64,000 nucleotides of DNA from Aedes albopictus (GCF_035046485.1 NC_085138.1:26039878-26103877), one strand, 5' to 3'; positions 1-10,297 are shown, counted from the stretch's first letter. Notes: generated from the letters alone by a model not told the origin. A program made the numbers and translations.

Positions 1-998
1 AAAAGGCATTTTTATCAAAAATATCCCTTTGCTTTGCACCAAAACCCAAAATCTCGAATGTACATTCGGAGAAATGACATTCGTTGTTATGGATTTTGGG
101 GTAATGGTATATTTGTGGTTTAATACTTACAGTTATATAGGGTAGAATTCACGAATTAGTCATTTTTATCTCACTTCTATCCTCTTTCGCACTTTATATA
201 ACGAACTTAGCTGATTTAGTATGGATTTTATACCCTATTTTCTACCTTAACTTAGTCTAGAACTTAGTTTATGAACATTTCATAACCATTACTGTGTCCT
301 TGCCATTCAAATATTAAAGAAGGAACTGGAGTTGCACCAAAAACAATAACGATTTGAATAAAAATCCGACTCAGACTTCATTTGGAAGGTGACCCCAAAC
401 TTTTGCACGGTGACTCGTAAACCTAACTCGATCATTTAAATTATGTTATTGTCGGGCCGCCACCAAACCGGACTTCGCACAATCAAGTCGCGACGCGACC
501 CAACTCGCGACGTTTTTTAATCATGTTAAAAGTAGTGCGCATCCTTCCCGTTGTTGTCAGCAACACAGCGCACTAGATGCGAAACAGATGCGACACTTGT
601 GGTCCAAGGAAATGGCAATTTTTGATTGAATGTCTGTCCTGATTCCAACCGGATAGACAATATGATTTTTTCCGCTAAAATCTAATGAATGGCTCTCAAA
701 GAGGATAGAAATAGGGTTCTAATGCAACTTTAATTTTAAAATTTGGTCGACCCAATTTTGAATTACACGGAAAACAATTTTTCGTACAGATTTAGGAAAA
801 ACATGTAAGTTTAGGTTAACTTTTTATACTAAAAATTTCATATGAAATTTGTGAAAAGTACCTACGAATCAAATCTAACTCTTTATCTTTCGATAGAGTC
901 TAAGAACGAGTGGATTAAATGAAAGATGACTGAGATATGACCGAAAAACATTTCCATGTTTTTGAGGGGGTGACCCCAAACTTTTGCACGGGAGTGTA
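1..998. other. AT-rich intergenic stretch with two transposon-end motifs
   Basis: No gene was recognised. The motif GTGACCCCAAACTTTTGCAC occurs at 389-408 and again at 970-989, and a shortened form lies far away at 41559-41576, so this is probably the terminus of an old DNA transposon. The second copy runs directly into the MITE that starts at 1001. The rest is AT-rich sequence without visible coding structure. Confidence 0.4.
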
Positions 999-1000
999 TA

Positions 1001-1258
1001 CAGTAGACGTTCGGTCGCTGCAAACGGTTTAACTGTAATGCTTTTTAACTGCAAGTCCGGTAAGTGCAACAAATTTGCAGTTATCGTACCCCTATCCATC
1101 AAAACGGAGCGCCAAGTTAGCCCAAATGAGCAGTCGAATGAATTTTGCGTTCATTTAAGGTCAATTGATGGGTTGTTGACGTCTATCTGACGTTGCAGTT
1201 ATTGAATTTTGTTCGCTAAATGAAACGTAAACATGTTGCAGTTATCGAACGTCTACTG
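1001..1258 (+). mobile_element. pogo-type MITE, copy A
   Basis: This is the first of about 15 copies of a 258-bp family. It begins CAGTAGACGTTCG and ends CGAACGTCTACTG, with TA on both outer sides (999-1000 and 1259-1260). The two ends differ just inside the TIR: one reads GGTCGGTGCAAACGG, the other ATAACTGCAACATG, and this fixes orientation. The interior repeats the motif TTGCAGTTATCG, possibly transposase-binding sites. A TA target and CAGT termini are usual for the pogo branch of Tc1/mariner; that assignment is inference. The short reading frames inside are spurious. Confidence 0.85.
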
Positions 1259-1380
1259 TACAAACAATTGAAGGTTATTATTGGTAGCATGCAGAAGCCG
1301 ATAATAGAAAAATAATCAAATTAGGGAAACACATAAACATAATTTTCCACTTGCATTACTTGTTATCATTCTCGAGTCCC

Positions 1381-1418
1381 CTTAAAAGGCCCCACTATCG
1401 GAGCAAAAGGCATCAGTT
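1381..1418 (+). promoter_or_regulatory. Likely core promoter of secreted-peptide gene 1
   Basis: A CCCTTAAAAGGCCCC block (from about 1378) sits where a TATA-like element would lie, and TCAGTT at 1413-1418 fits the arthropod initiator about 30 bp downstream. The block, with an upstream AATTTTCC-CTTGCATT stretch, is also present before the paralogous gene at 3809. That conservation between paralogs is the main support. Confidence 0.5.
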
Positions 1419-1464
1419 GAATTTTGGTTTTGCTGTTATCGTACCTAAACATATCGACGTGAAA

Positions 1465-1722
1465 ATGAACTTCAAGCTTTTCATCCTCCTCGTTGCAGCA
1501 TTGCTGGCTATGGCCCATTACACCCATGCGGTTGATGCGGATGCTGAGAACGTGGAGAAACAGGAATTCAAGAGGCAATACCAGAATAATCAGAACAAGC
1601 GAGAGGGTAAGTAGATTTTGATTTGGCTTCGGTATACAATCACGATAATGGAAACGCTGACTTCATATTCAAACTTTGCAGCCATGATTCCACCAATGTG
1701 TGTCACCGATCCATGCCCATGA
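1465..1722 (+). CDS. Small secreted peptide gene 1 (two exons)
   Basis: Coding exons are 1465-1606 and 1682-1722, joined across a 75-bp intron with GTAAGT donor and TTTGCAG acceptor, in phase 1. The product is 60 residues. Residues 1-22 form a signal peptide (MNFKLFILLV start, A-T-H-A-type end), followed by an acidic then basic, Q/N-rich stretch with two dibasic KR sites (KRQ, KRE), then a short C-terminus MIPPMCVTDPCP with two cysteines. A poly(A) signal AATAAA lies at 1777-1782. The gene at 3809 has the same plan: signal peptide, ENVE segment, KR sites, a phase-1 intron at the same place and a C-terminus containing MPP or IPP. I do not recognise the family. A secreted, perhaps proteolytically processed peptide is inferred; no target or tissue can be named. 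Confidence 0.72.
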
Positions 1723-1776
1723 TCAACGACTGGTAATTAATCAAATTCTTCTTTACCTGAACTTACGAAAAATTTG

Positions 1777-1782
1777 AATAAA
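1777..1782 (+). terminator. Poly(A) signal of secreted-peptide gene 1
   Basis: AATAAA lies 54 bp after the stop codon at 1720-1722, at a plausible distance for a short 3' UTR. Confidence 0.5.
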
Positions 1783-1879
1783 ATGTTAAGACCTGATGAT
1801 GATTGTTTCTTCTGAAATGATGACAAACCTATTCACTTTCTCGGAAATTAAGGTTAATATAGACGACTAATCTGGTTGT

Positions 1880-3110
1880 TTTTCCATACATTTCATAAAC
1901 TCACAAAAGCAGCCCTCGCCTTCTTGATCCGTGCACCTATGTCGATCTTGGTGCCGCCATTGACCGCCATTTGGATATCAAGATATTGGAAGGTTTCAAC
2001 ATTCTCTACTGCTTGCCCAGCTACCGTAAAGCTGGAAGTGTTGACCGTGTTTATATCCTAAGATTTGGTCTTGTTGAAGTTGATGGTAAGACCTGCCGCT
2101 GAGGAGCGATTGGCAAGATCATTGAGCTTGCTCTTCATACTAGATCGCCCTTGGGCTAGGAGAGCAACGTCATCAGCCAGTTCGAAGTCATTTAGGTGCT
2201 CCATGGTAATGGGTTGCCACAGCAACCCACGATTTGGTTCACGATCAATCGCTCCTACTAGGATCTAGTCGGTTACGATGAGGAACAGTAGCGGTGATAG
2301 GATACCTCCTTCCCTCACTCCAGCAACGACCCGGATGGGATCGGACAAACCACTGTTGTGCAGTACTCTGTACGAAAATGCACTGTACTGTGCTTCAATG
2401 AGGCCGATGATTTTCTCAGAGACACCCTTGCGCCAGAGGGCTTCTCACACGTTTCCATGATTGAGACGGTCAAAAGCTTTTTCGTAATCAATGAACACCA
2501 GGTAGAGAGACTCTTGAAATTCACTGATTTGCTCCAGAATGATTCAGAGCGTGACAATATGGTCCACACATGATCGTCCGGCACGGAATCCTGCTTGCTG
2601 TCGTCGGAGAGTTGCGTTAATCTTCTCCTGCATCCGGTTAAGGATCACTTTGCAGAGGACTTTGAGAACGATACACAGTAACATGATGCCCTGCCAATTA
2701 TCGCATACAGTCAGGTCACCCTTTTTGGGTACCTTTACTAACACGCCTTACATCCAGTCAGCCGGAAATGTCGCAGTTTCCCATATGTTGCAGAACAATT
2801 GATGCAGCAGTTGTGTGGATACTACGGGGTCAACTTTGAGCATCTCTGCTGATATGCGATCGACCTCTGGGGCCCTGTTCGATTTCATGCTACGGATGGC
2901 TGTTTCTATCTCTTGCACTGATGGAGCTCCGGGTGTTGACACGAGTAATACGTCGAACCCTTGGCGGATCATACTGAGGTGTTGATGGCGTGGCCGACAC
3001 TTAAAAAAGGTTTCCAAAGTGCTCAAACCAGCGTTTCATCTGGTCAGCCGGGTCGGTCAGCAACTGTCCAGACGTGTTTTTCACGGGCATCGTAGCACTC
3101 ATCTTAGCGT
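1880..3110 (-). pseudogene. Non-LTR retrotransposon reverse-transcriptase remnant
   Basis: Reading the minus strand, conceptual pieces follow reverse-transcriptase order: an N-terminal part with a degraded AP-type motif (2748-3026), a GDLTVCDNW-GI block and QQAGFRAGRSCVDHI (2544-2744), a fingers segment with SLYLVFIDYEKAFD-like sequence (about 2460-2540), then LADDVALLAQ (about 2140-2200), the palm motif with the paired aspartates, and a thumb-like stretch ending near 1885. Several stops and shifts interrupt it, so it is dead. The motif set resembles RTE-like or related insect non-LTR elements; the clade is uncertain. It lies between the two paralogous peptide genes. Confidence 0.8.
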
Positions 3111-3279
3111 TTCATGAGCGTTTCAGCCGTCTGAGCAACTGAATCGAAGTTGCTTATTCTTAACAAAATTATCTTTCAAATAAGACATGGGTCACTTGAA
3201 TCTGTAAAATGAATCCATCATTCTATAAGAGTTTGATTTGCGGGTCATAATGATCACAATGCATTGTTCCTAACTTTTT

Positions 3280-3427
3280 AGTTGCCGGGTCCGTTACAGC
3301 TATTGGCTCAGAATAGGGTCAGTGGCAGCCACTCTCGGGAGGAAGAGTAGCTGACGAAAGATTAGTGCCGGGGCTGGGATCTAACCCTTGACCATCCACT
3401 TATGAAGTGATCGCCACGGGCCCCGAC
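3280..3427 (-). mobile_element. tRNA-derived SINE (probable)
   Basis: On the minus strand a tRNA-like head (GGGGCCCGTGGCGATCACTT onward) carries a box-B-like GGGTTAGATCCC, followed by a non-tRNA body. The target duplication was not resolved. Confidence 0.5.
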
Positions 3428-3718
3428 CAAAAGAGCTGATATTGATGAAGTTTTGACTAATCAGAAGTACTCTGATTTGTGTGTAGCCAACTTTGATATG
3501 ATATACATCCCAAATTCTTCATGGTCGAAGGATCGCAATGCGACAGACCGGTTCATCGATTACTTAGTGATACGTGATACTCCAATTCATTTTTCCCTTC
3601 AACAAAACTAAACTTCCTTAAAAGTCAAGTTTGTAATGGAATGGTCATGGGATTAGAATAAATTTAAAACACAATTTTCCGCTTGCATTCCTTGTTTCTG
3701 CATTCTAAGAGAGAAGTC

Positions 3719-3750
3719 CCTTTAAAATACCCCGTAGTTTGCGCAATCGG
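3719..3750 (+). promoter_or_regulatory. Likely core promoter of secreted-peptide gene 2
   Basis: CCCTTTAAAATACCCC matches the position and sequence of the TATA-like block before gene 1. The preceding AATTTTCCGCTTGCATTCCT also matches its counterpart upstream of gene 1. The initiator is less clear here (ATCGGT near 3746). Confidence 0.45.
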
Positions 3751-3808
3751 TAGAAATTTGCCGTTGGTTTTCCTTTACACTGGAGCCAGATAACCTTGGA
3801 CCGGGGAA

Positions 3809-4078
3809 ATGAATTTCAGGATTTTTGTATTATTCGTTGCTTTGCTGGCTGTGATCCATATTACCGATGCGGCCGAAGTTGACGAGGAGAACGTTGAATA
3901 CCTGATGGAGAAAATGATCGACAAACGACAAGACGAAATTGCTGAAAAGAGAGACGGTAAGTAAATTGATAGATTTCGTGCGTTCAGCCATGGTAGTGGA
4001 ATATTTTATTGCCAAACTATTTCAGCGCCAATGCCACCGATAGATCCAAAAGTGTTGGAATCCCTTGCCGGTAAATGA
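3809..4078 (+). CDS. Small secreted peptide gene 2 (two exons)
   Basis: Coding exons are 3809-3956 and 4026-4078, with a 69-bp intron (GTAAGT donor, TATTTCAG acceptor) in phase 1. The product is 66 residues: a signal peptide (MNFRIFVLFVALLAV start, ending near TDA), an acidic segment containing ENVE, then two dibasic sites (DKRQDE and EKRD), and a C-terminus APMPPIDPKVLESLAGK. Unlike gene 1 it has no cysteines. Shared promoter, signal peptide, intron position and phase, ENVE and MPP or IPP show the two genes are tandem duplicates that have diverged strongly after the signal peptide. The mature product may be one of the KR-bounded pieces; this is inferred. Confidence 0.72.
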
Positions 4079-4490
4079 TTTTGATTGATTGATGAATTAG
4101 CAGGTGATTTGAATAAACATGATTTGCGGACATAAATATATCTGGAAATCGTTTTGGCATTCCGAACCCAATCGAAACTTCTCCATGACAAAGACCGCCA
4201 GCTACGAGTTGTGCGCTTAGCTAGTAGTGCAGTCTCGGCACTGTTTCCTTCTGACTTCAGCTAGATTTAGGAAGTGCGTCCCGAGTGCCTGTTCACCAAG
4301 TAGGTGCGGCTCAAACAGCGCACAGTGGGGGAAAATAGGTATAAAACGCGAATAAATTCAATATCACTGCTCGGAGTGGATGGATTCGAATGAATTTTCG
4401 ACACAAACTGTGAAATCTCTACAGTTTCTGATAAGGAGGGTGTCATTCGCCGCACGATGCTAGAAATCAGTGTATTCAGCTCGTTTTACC

Positions 4491-4712
4491 TATAGATAGT
4501 AGAGTAAACATAGATCCGCTAAGATGAATCCGTTGTATCCAAACGAACTGTCAAAATCTGTATCCAAACGAGCATGACGTAACGATTTGTACAACATCAA
4601 TGGAGCGCATGACGTCATATTCAATCGTCGCACTTTTGAAAATTACTACTTACACGCTTGAAACATTTTAGTCAGCGGTCTCCGCGGATCTATGTTTACT
4701 CTACTATCTATA
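4491..4712. mobile_element. MITE with 8-bp target duplication
   Basis: A perfect 27-bp terminal inverted repeat starts TATAGATAGTAGAGTAAACA. GTTTTACC is duplicated immediately outside (4483-4490 and 4713-4720). An 8-bp duplication is typical of hAT-type elements; the class is inferred. Confidence 0.85.
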
Positions 4713-4746
4713 GTTTTACCCCACTCTCTTTATCACACACTTTTTT

Positions 4747-4874
4747 ACTTCATCCGACTGTTAATTTGGGCTAACATGGCGCACCATTCTGACATTTGGC
4801 GGTGTGATGACTGCAAATTTGTTGCACTTACCGTACTTGCAGTTAAACCGTTTGCACCGACTGAACGTCTACTG
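4747..4874 (-). mobile_element. pogo-type MITE, copy B (half element)
   Basis: Only the half with the GGTCGGTGCAAACGG-type end remains, in minus orientation, ending CTGAACGTCTACTG before TA. The other half is missing. Confidence 0.75.
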
Positions 4875-5058
4875 TAGTCTCTAATTGCATTAACAGTTGA
4901 AGCTTTGGCTCCCATGCCCCACCAGCCAGATAACTGGGTTTTGCAAACTAAGCATTATTTGTGGCAACACTTTGAGCGGCATGATGGAACTATGCCGAGC
5001 GCGCTAAGTGTTATTAGACCACTAATGCAGTTGCATGAAGTGGGTTAGAAGGTACATA

Positions 5059-5198
5059 GGCCTTTTCAGCTGACAGGTCCGTGTATGCCACTGTTTACAA
5101 CCGCCGAACAAAGGCGCAAACGCTAAACTGTCATTTTCATAGGAGAACTGTCAAAGGCCCGAAAAATCAGCTGATTTAAGACGTCAAATGAAAAGGCC
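5059..5198. mobile_element. Short MITE with GGCCTTTTCA ends
   Basis: GGCCTTTTCAGCTGAC at the left is mirrored by GTCAAATGAAAAGGCC at the right (one gap-free arm with two mismatches). The element is about 140 bp. A target duplication was not clear. Confidence 0.55.
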
Positions 5199-5535
5199 CA
5201 TTTCTAAAATTACAGCGTGCTTAAGTATTATTGCAATATTTGAGGCACCCGTTTGACTAAAGCATGACATACATAACAAGCTTCAATGTCGAAATATATG
5301 GTAGTTCACTCAGAAACGAACCTATATTAGAAGTCGTTTCAGTGTCCAGTCCTTGGTCCAGTCCATATGCTAAAGATAGCTCTATATCAAAGATAAATTT
5401 CGTCAATCGCATTTGATTTGATTGTGGTCGAAGGCAAGTTCAAAAGAATGAAGGGAAGAAAACTCCCCTAAATGCGAATACAAAAAAGTGCAAGTTGAAC
5501 CTCATCCATTGATTTACGGTAATCAGAACTAGGTA

Positions 5536-6051
5536 CAGTAGACGTTCGGTAACTGCAACATGTTTACGTTTCACTTAGCGAACAAAATTCGATACAGTAG
5601 ACGTTCGGTCGGTGCAAACGGTTTAACTGCAATGCTTTTTAACTGCAAGTCCGCTAAGTGCAATAAATTTGCAGTTATCGCACCGCCAAACGTCAAAATG
5701 GTGCGCCATGTTAGCCCAAATGAACAGTTGGATGAAGTTCACGTTCATTTTACGTCAGTTGACGGTTTGTTGACGTTGTCAGGCGTTGCAGTTATCGGTT
5801 TTTCGTTCGCTAAGTGAAACGTAAACATGTTGCAGTTATCGAACGTCTACTGTAATTGCAACGTCTGACAGACGTCAACAACCCATCAATTAAAGTTAAA
5901 TGAACACAAAATTTATTCGACTGTTCATTTGGGCTAACCTGGTGCACTATTTTGGCGTTTGGCGGTGCGATAACTGCAAATTTGATGCACACCGGACTTG
6001 CAGTTAAAAAGCATTGCAGTTAAACCGTTTGCACCGACCGAACGTCTACTG
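5536..6051 (-). mobile_element. pogo-type MITE, copy C-outer, split by another copy
   Basis: A minus-orientation copy starts CAGTAGACGTTCGGTAACTG at 5536 after TA and ends CGTCTACTG at 6051, where the outer TA has become CA. It is interrupted at 5595-5852. Removing the inner copy and one TA leaves a continuous 256-bp family member. Confidence 0.9.
5595..5852 (+). mobile_element. pogo-type MITE, copy C-inner
   Basis: This 258-bp plus-orientation copy is inserted inside copy C-outer. TA at 5593-5594 is repeated at 5853-5854, and the host sequence reads across as CGATA-ATTGCAACGTC, matching uninterrupted copies apart from one substitution. The insertion directly demonstrates TA target duplication. 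Confidence 0.92.
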
Positions 6052-6162
6052 CAATTCAAACGTAAGAAAAATCACATAAAAATCTGATGTAAATGTACAG
6101 TAGGTACAATGTGCAAGGCCTTTCGTGAACCATTTCATTACAATACATGTTATTGTAGCTGG

Positions 6163-6280
6163 TGTAGAAAGTATACTTTACAGTTCGGGGTATTAATGAA
6201 CAATGACTTTATTTACGCATCATATCTGACAGTCCCTTAGACGCAGCCTACTCTAACTCAATCTGTTACACAATACTACA
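6163..6280 (-). repeat. 3' LTR of the 4.1-kb element
   Basis: 118 bp, TGTAG...CTACA, identical to the copy at 10180-10297. The adjacent purine tract on the interior side identifies it as the 3' LTR in minus orientation. Confidence 0.9.
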
Positions 6281-6791
6281 TCTCTCCTTCTTTCTAATAA
6301 AATTACAAATATGATTTTTACCTCTACATGTTCCTCGATCTCCTCACTGTTTATAACATTTGTTCAATTATGATTATATATTTTCCATACATGTCTTCAC
6401 TCATAGTTCAGATGATAACAACGTCAAAGCAGGTAAATGTTGGGTTGACCATCCATGTACAGCGTCATTCATCATTCCCGGGTAGTCGTCCTGTTCACCT
6501 ATTTGTTTGGGTTATATACTTCAACAAAAATTAGAATAAACTATATGTTATTTTATTGTTACTTATCTTTTACATCAGCCATTCTCTTCCTTTTTCAACA
6601 GATTTAAAATCTTACCTAATCCATTTCCAACCAGCATGTGGTTCTTATTGCGCGTTCACCTTCAGCAGCAATGTTCAACATCATGCATGTTCCTATAGGA
6701 GACTTATAAAAATATTATTAAAAAACGTGTTTCTCTTTCTCTTATTAGCACTAAATAATTTGAATGAAAGATTAAGGTCCTCCCTTGATCT

Positions 6792-7200
6792 ACTAGTATA
6801 GGAATTGCCAAATGGACTAGGACGAATCCCCTACATTTGGTCTTGTTAATGCAGACTGAAACAATTTTGTTTCCTATGCGCATCCCTTTACCATAGATGG
6901 ACTGAAGTAAAACTTCCTGCACCTCATGGTAGACTGGACTGCCAAATGGACTGAGATGGATCTCCTACATCTGGTCTTTTATTGCAGACTGAAACATTCC
7001 GTTTCCTTTGCGTATCCCTTTATCATAGATGGACTGAAGTCTCACTTCCTTCATCTCATGATAGACTGGACTGCCAAATGGACTGAGCCGGACTCCTACA
7101 TTTGGTCTTTTCTTATGCAGACTGAAACTTCATGTTTCCTTTGTCATATCCCTTTACCATAGATGGACTGAAGTTGTACTTCCTGCATCTCATGGTAGAC
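6792..7200. repeat. Tandem repeat of about 133 bp, three units, inside the LTR element
   Basis: Units begin at about 6792, at 6926 and at 7058, each containing a GACTGGACTGCCAAATGGAC-type start, a GCAGACTGAAAC centre and an ATAGATGGACTGAAGT end. The first unit start is degraded. An open frame at 6926-7162 is an artefact of the repeat. Confidence 0.75.
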
Positions 7201-7933
7201 TGGATTTGGGCCAAATTGATTAAAATCAATCTTTGTCTTATTAGATCTTCAATAGACTAGAGTTCATCCAAATAACCTGAGATTACTTCATCTCCTATAC
7301 AGAAATGGACAGGCACTGAAGCTCCCTACCTTTCTCGCAAGAAATCAGGCTGAAGTTTCTTGAGCTTCTTATAATTCCTTCATACGGGATAGAATCTTTC
7401 ACCCTCACTCTAGGATATATTACTTGTTTTACGCATTGTTCACCTCCAAATAGACTAGGATAATTATATTTCTTATATTTGGATGCGAAAGAAACGAACT
7501 AGAACTTTCGAGGCATTTATCTAGACACCTACGTTTCTGAACAAGTTTCTTTCATCTTTCTTTTCATCCGTAATATGTCCTTGAGTACTTGGACTAATTT
7601 AGTTTCACTGAACCAGTGCTCAAAACTTCTCACACTGTATCATATTTCATTCACCGCGTTCATGGAAATTTAGTAAATTTTTAGTATAAACCATCATAAA
7701 GTTTGTCACTTTACATTAAGTAAAACGTCCATATAAAATTTCCACAAACTTGTGAACTTTCTGAACAGGACTTTTCAACTATTTCGACTACTAAGTACTA
7801 TTTTTTCCAAGTTTTCTACTCCATCAATGAAATTATTTTTAGTATGGTAACTTTGTTAAAAAATATAAGGCTTCTTGCTTATTTACATGTTTTTTTTATT
7901 ATTATTTTGGTTGATAAATAGGAAGATCAAATG

Positions 7934-8161
7934 GTCGGCATTCAGTCAGAGTGGACTACGCGATTTTTCGGGCAGGTAAAGATAAGCTTAGGAATTAGTT
8001 AAACCTGAACTTTTCGACGTTATTTTGATGCAGATGTGTCATTACATAAAGGAATAATAGTATTTCTAAAATAATACCAGATATTTGAAATTTCAAGTGC
8101 CTGCAGGACATTTTCTCGAAATCATTGAAAAACAGATGGTCCGGTCTGACTTAACGCCGAC
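7934..8161. mobile_element. MITE with GTCGGC ends, copy 1
   Basis: The termini are GTCGGCATTCAGTCAGAG and CTGACTTAACGCCGAC. CAAATG is duplicated at 7928-7933 and 8162-8167. It is inserted in the interior of the LTR element. A near-identical element lies at 29379-29607. Confidence 0.85.
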
Positions 8162-9810
8162 CAAATGTGGTTCAAATGACGCTTGGTTCTATGTGACTTT
8201 CCAAACTATTTTTTTCAGTAATAATTTTGAAAATACTTTTACTAGAGCGATCAGTCTTGTAAACATTCGACACTTTTCACTACCTTCATTTCGTTGCCGC
8301 AGTCGGGTGTCAGCTTGCTTTGTTACATTCGTGCGCTACCGTTACCTCTTACACACAGCACGAGCGGTGGAACGAAGTTCAATAAACATAAGAAAGCGTC
8401 AAATCATTATCGTCTGACACAATGACATTTGTCTAATTCAAGCTTTTCGCATAGATTTGCAGCCAATTCCGATTATGAATGTTAGTATTAGTTTATTCTT
8501 GCATGTTGCATTGAATACGACACACAGTTCTCATTATGGAAGAAGACAGGAATAACAAAAGCCGAACCGTCTCCCGGAGACGCTATCGTGGTGAAGTGCA
8601 TTCGTTTGACATTTTTGTTACGTACAGTAGTTTGATTGCTTGTGTGGCGAATGTTGGAGACAAAGGAGGCCGAATATCGACGAAAAGGTTCAAATGAATG
8701 TGATCTCTAACAAGACTGAGAGCGATTGCCCCACAAGCTGTTGTACAACTACTTTTGTTAGTAGGGTTAGCGCTAGCCAATTGCTCTGTATTTTTTTTCC
8801 TAATACATTGAAAAATAACATTCCAAAAGTTGATTGGTTGCTTCAGTGTTTTGTTTCGGTTTCCAAAAAGAAATAATTTGAAATATTTTTTTCCAAATTC
8901 TTGAGGCATATACACATTTACACGGTTTGCTAACAATAACTTAATCATAACGTGAACTTAACAGTTCAAACGAGATCTGAAACGATTTTTAGAAGTACCC
9001 ATATACAAGTTATTGAAATTTGTATTTGGTTTAAAAACTTGTCTTACAAAGTTATCAATTCATAAGAAATATTATCGCACACTAAAACGGCAAAATCTAG
9101 CAGTAGCCAATATCTCAAAAGCAATGATTAAAACCCATCAGAGTCTTAGATAACAGAGATAACAATCAATCTGAGTAGCATGTTATACTATTAGGTTTCC
9201 AAGTCGCAAGAAATGTAAATTGTTCTTCAAAAGTAGTGTAATTATGCTATGTAACTATGTCGTTAAATAAGGATTATAGTTACAATTTCTTGAAATAAGT
9301 CATACACTGATAAAGATCTTGTCATCTGCTAAAGCATTTGTACACCGTATTTGTACAAGGTCTAAGCAACTCATTTTCTATTAGTAATACCGTTACTTAG
9401 CAACCTATTGTCTTCCGACAGCTGAACTATTTTTTTTTTATGATGAACAAACTCCTTGAATAAATTTCAATCCAACAGAAGTATGGCGGTCTACCAATAC
9501 TCTTTATTTATCTTTCCTTCAATAACATCTTTGAGCTCTTGTAGGAAAACTCATTCTTTTGAATAATGCTTCATATTGCGTCCCCTTTTTAGGAACACAT
9601 CTCTCCATATCTTTAAAACTGCCTATTGTTGGTTCATCAAGATTGGACTAAACGTTCTTTCCCATCAACAAACCAATACTCTATCAGCAACAACGGAGAA
9701 TTAGTTTGAATGGTCAAAAGTCAAAACTCAAAACATTTAGTTTCACGCACAACATCAACTTTGCCAAGAGCTTACACAGAAATCATACATTTGCTCCAAA
9801 TCGAGAATTG

Positions 9811-10179
9811 CCTATCGTGATTGTATTGTAATCAAAGGTCTTACCTTGCGACAAATTAGCTCCAAATAATAGGTACCTTCTGCATTCAGGAAAATCTCGT
9901 ACATTCCCGGAGAGAGTCTGTAGTTGATGTTCCAAGCTTTCTCGAATATCCTCTCGCCCAATGGCCAGATATTCCTCACCTCCGCTTCCTCTGCAACAAC
10001 TACCTTGACTTTTTTTTCGGAAAACAGCCGTTGGGACCACGTTGAGATAGGCTGTGTAAGTTGAATTCGGTTGTCCATCCGTTGCGTTTCAATTTGCTTC
10101 TCTTTGTTTTCCCGTTCTGCTCCACGTCCGTCTTGAGCATTCCAATGTTCACGCGTCCAATGTTCATCCTCGTCGCCAA
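9811..10179 (-). CDS. Possible gag-like exon of the LTR element
   Basis: On the minus strand a frame is open from the LTR boundary (it reads GDEDEHWTREHW just after the LTR) for about 120 codons to a stop near 9812. A methionine occurs at 10078. It includes a lysine-rich segment and then a stretch with RNIWPLGERIF. A GCAAG-GTAAGA splice-donor-like site lies inside the frame near 9842. Position right after the 5' LTR suggests a gag-like or captured 5' exon, but I see no zinc knuckle or family signature. The function is unknown. Confidence 0.35.
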
Positions 10180-10297
10180 TGTAGAAAGTATACTTTACAG
10201 TTCGGGGTATTAATGAACAATGACTTTATTTACGCATCATATCTGACAGTCCCTTAGACGCAGCCTACTCTAACTCAATCTGTTACACAATACTACA
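10180..10297 (-). repeat. 5' LTR of the 4.1-kb element
   Basis: 118 bp, identical to 6163-6280. On the minus strand it is followed by TTGGCGACGAGGATG, a plausible primer-binding site. Confidence 0.9.

Larger units (their letters stand above)
6163..10297 (-). mobile_element. Non-autonomous LTR retrotransposon, complete
   Basis: Two 118-bp direct repeats, identical base for base, bound this 4,135-bp element: 6163-6280 and 10180-10297. Each starts TGTAG and ends CTACA. The flanking 5 bp GCTGG is duplicated (6158-6162 and 10298-10302). On the minus strand the 5' LTR (10180-10297) is followed at once by TTGGCGACGAGGATGAAC, a primer-binding-like start, and the 3' LTR (6163-6280) is preceded by a purine tract AGAAAGAAGGAGAG. 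Each LTR contains AATAAA on the minus strand. No protease, reverse transcriptase or integrase reading frame was found in the 3.9-kb interior. Identical LTRs suggest a recent insertion. It landed in the 5' part of the broken LINE. Confidence 0.9.
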
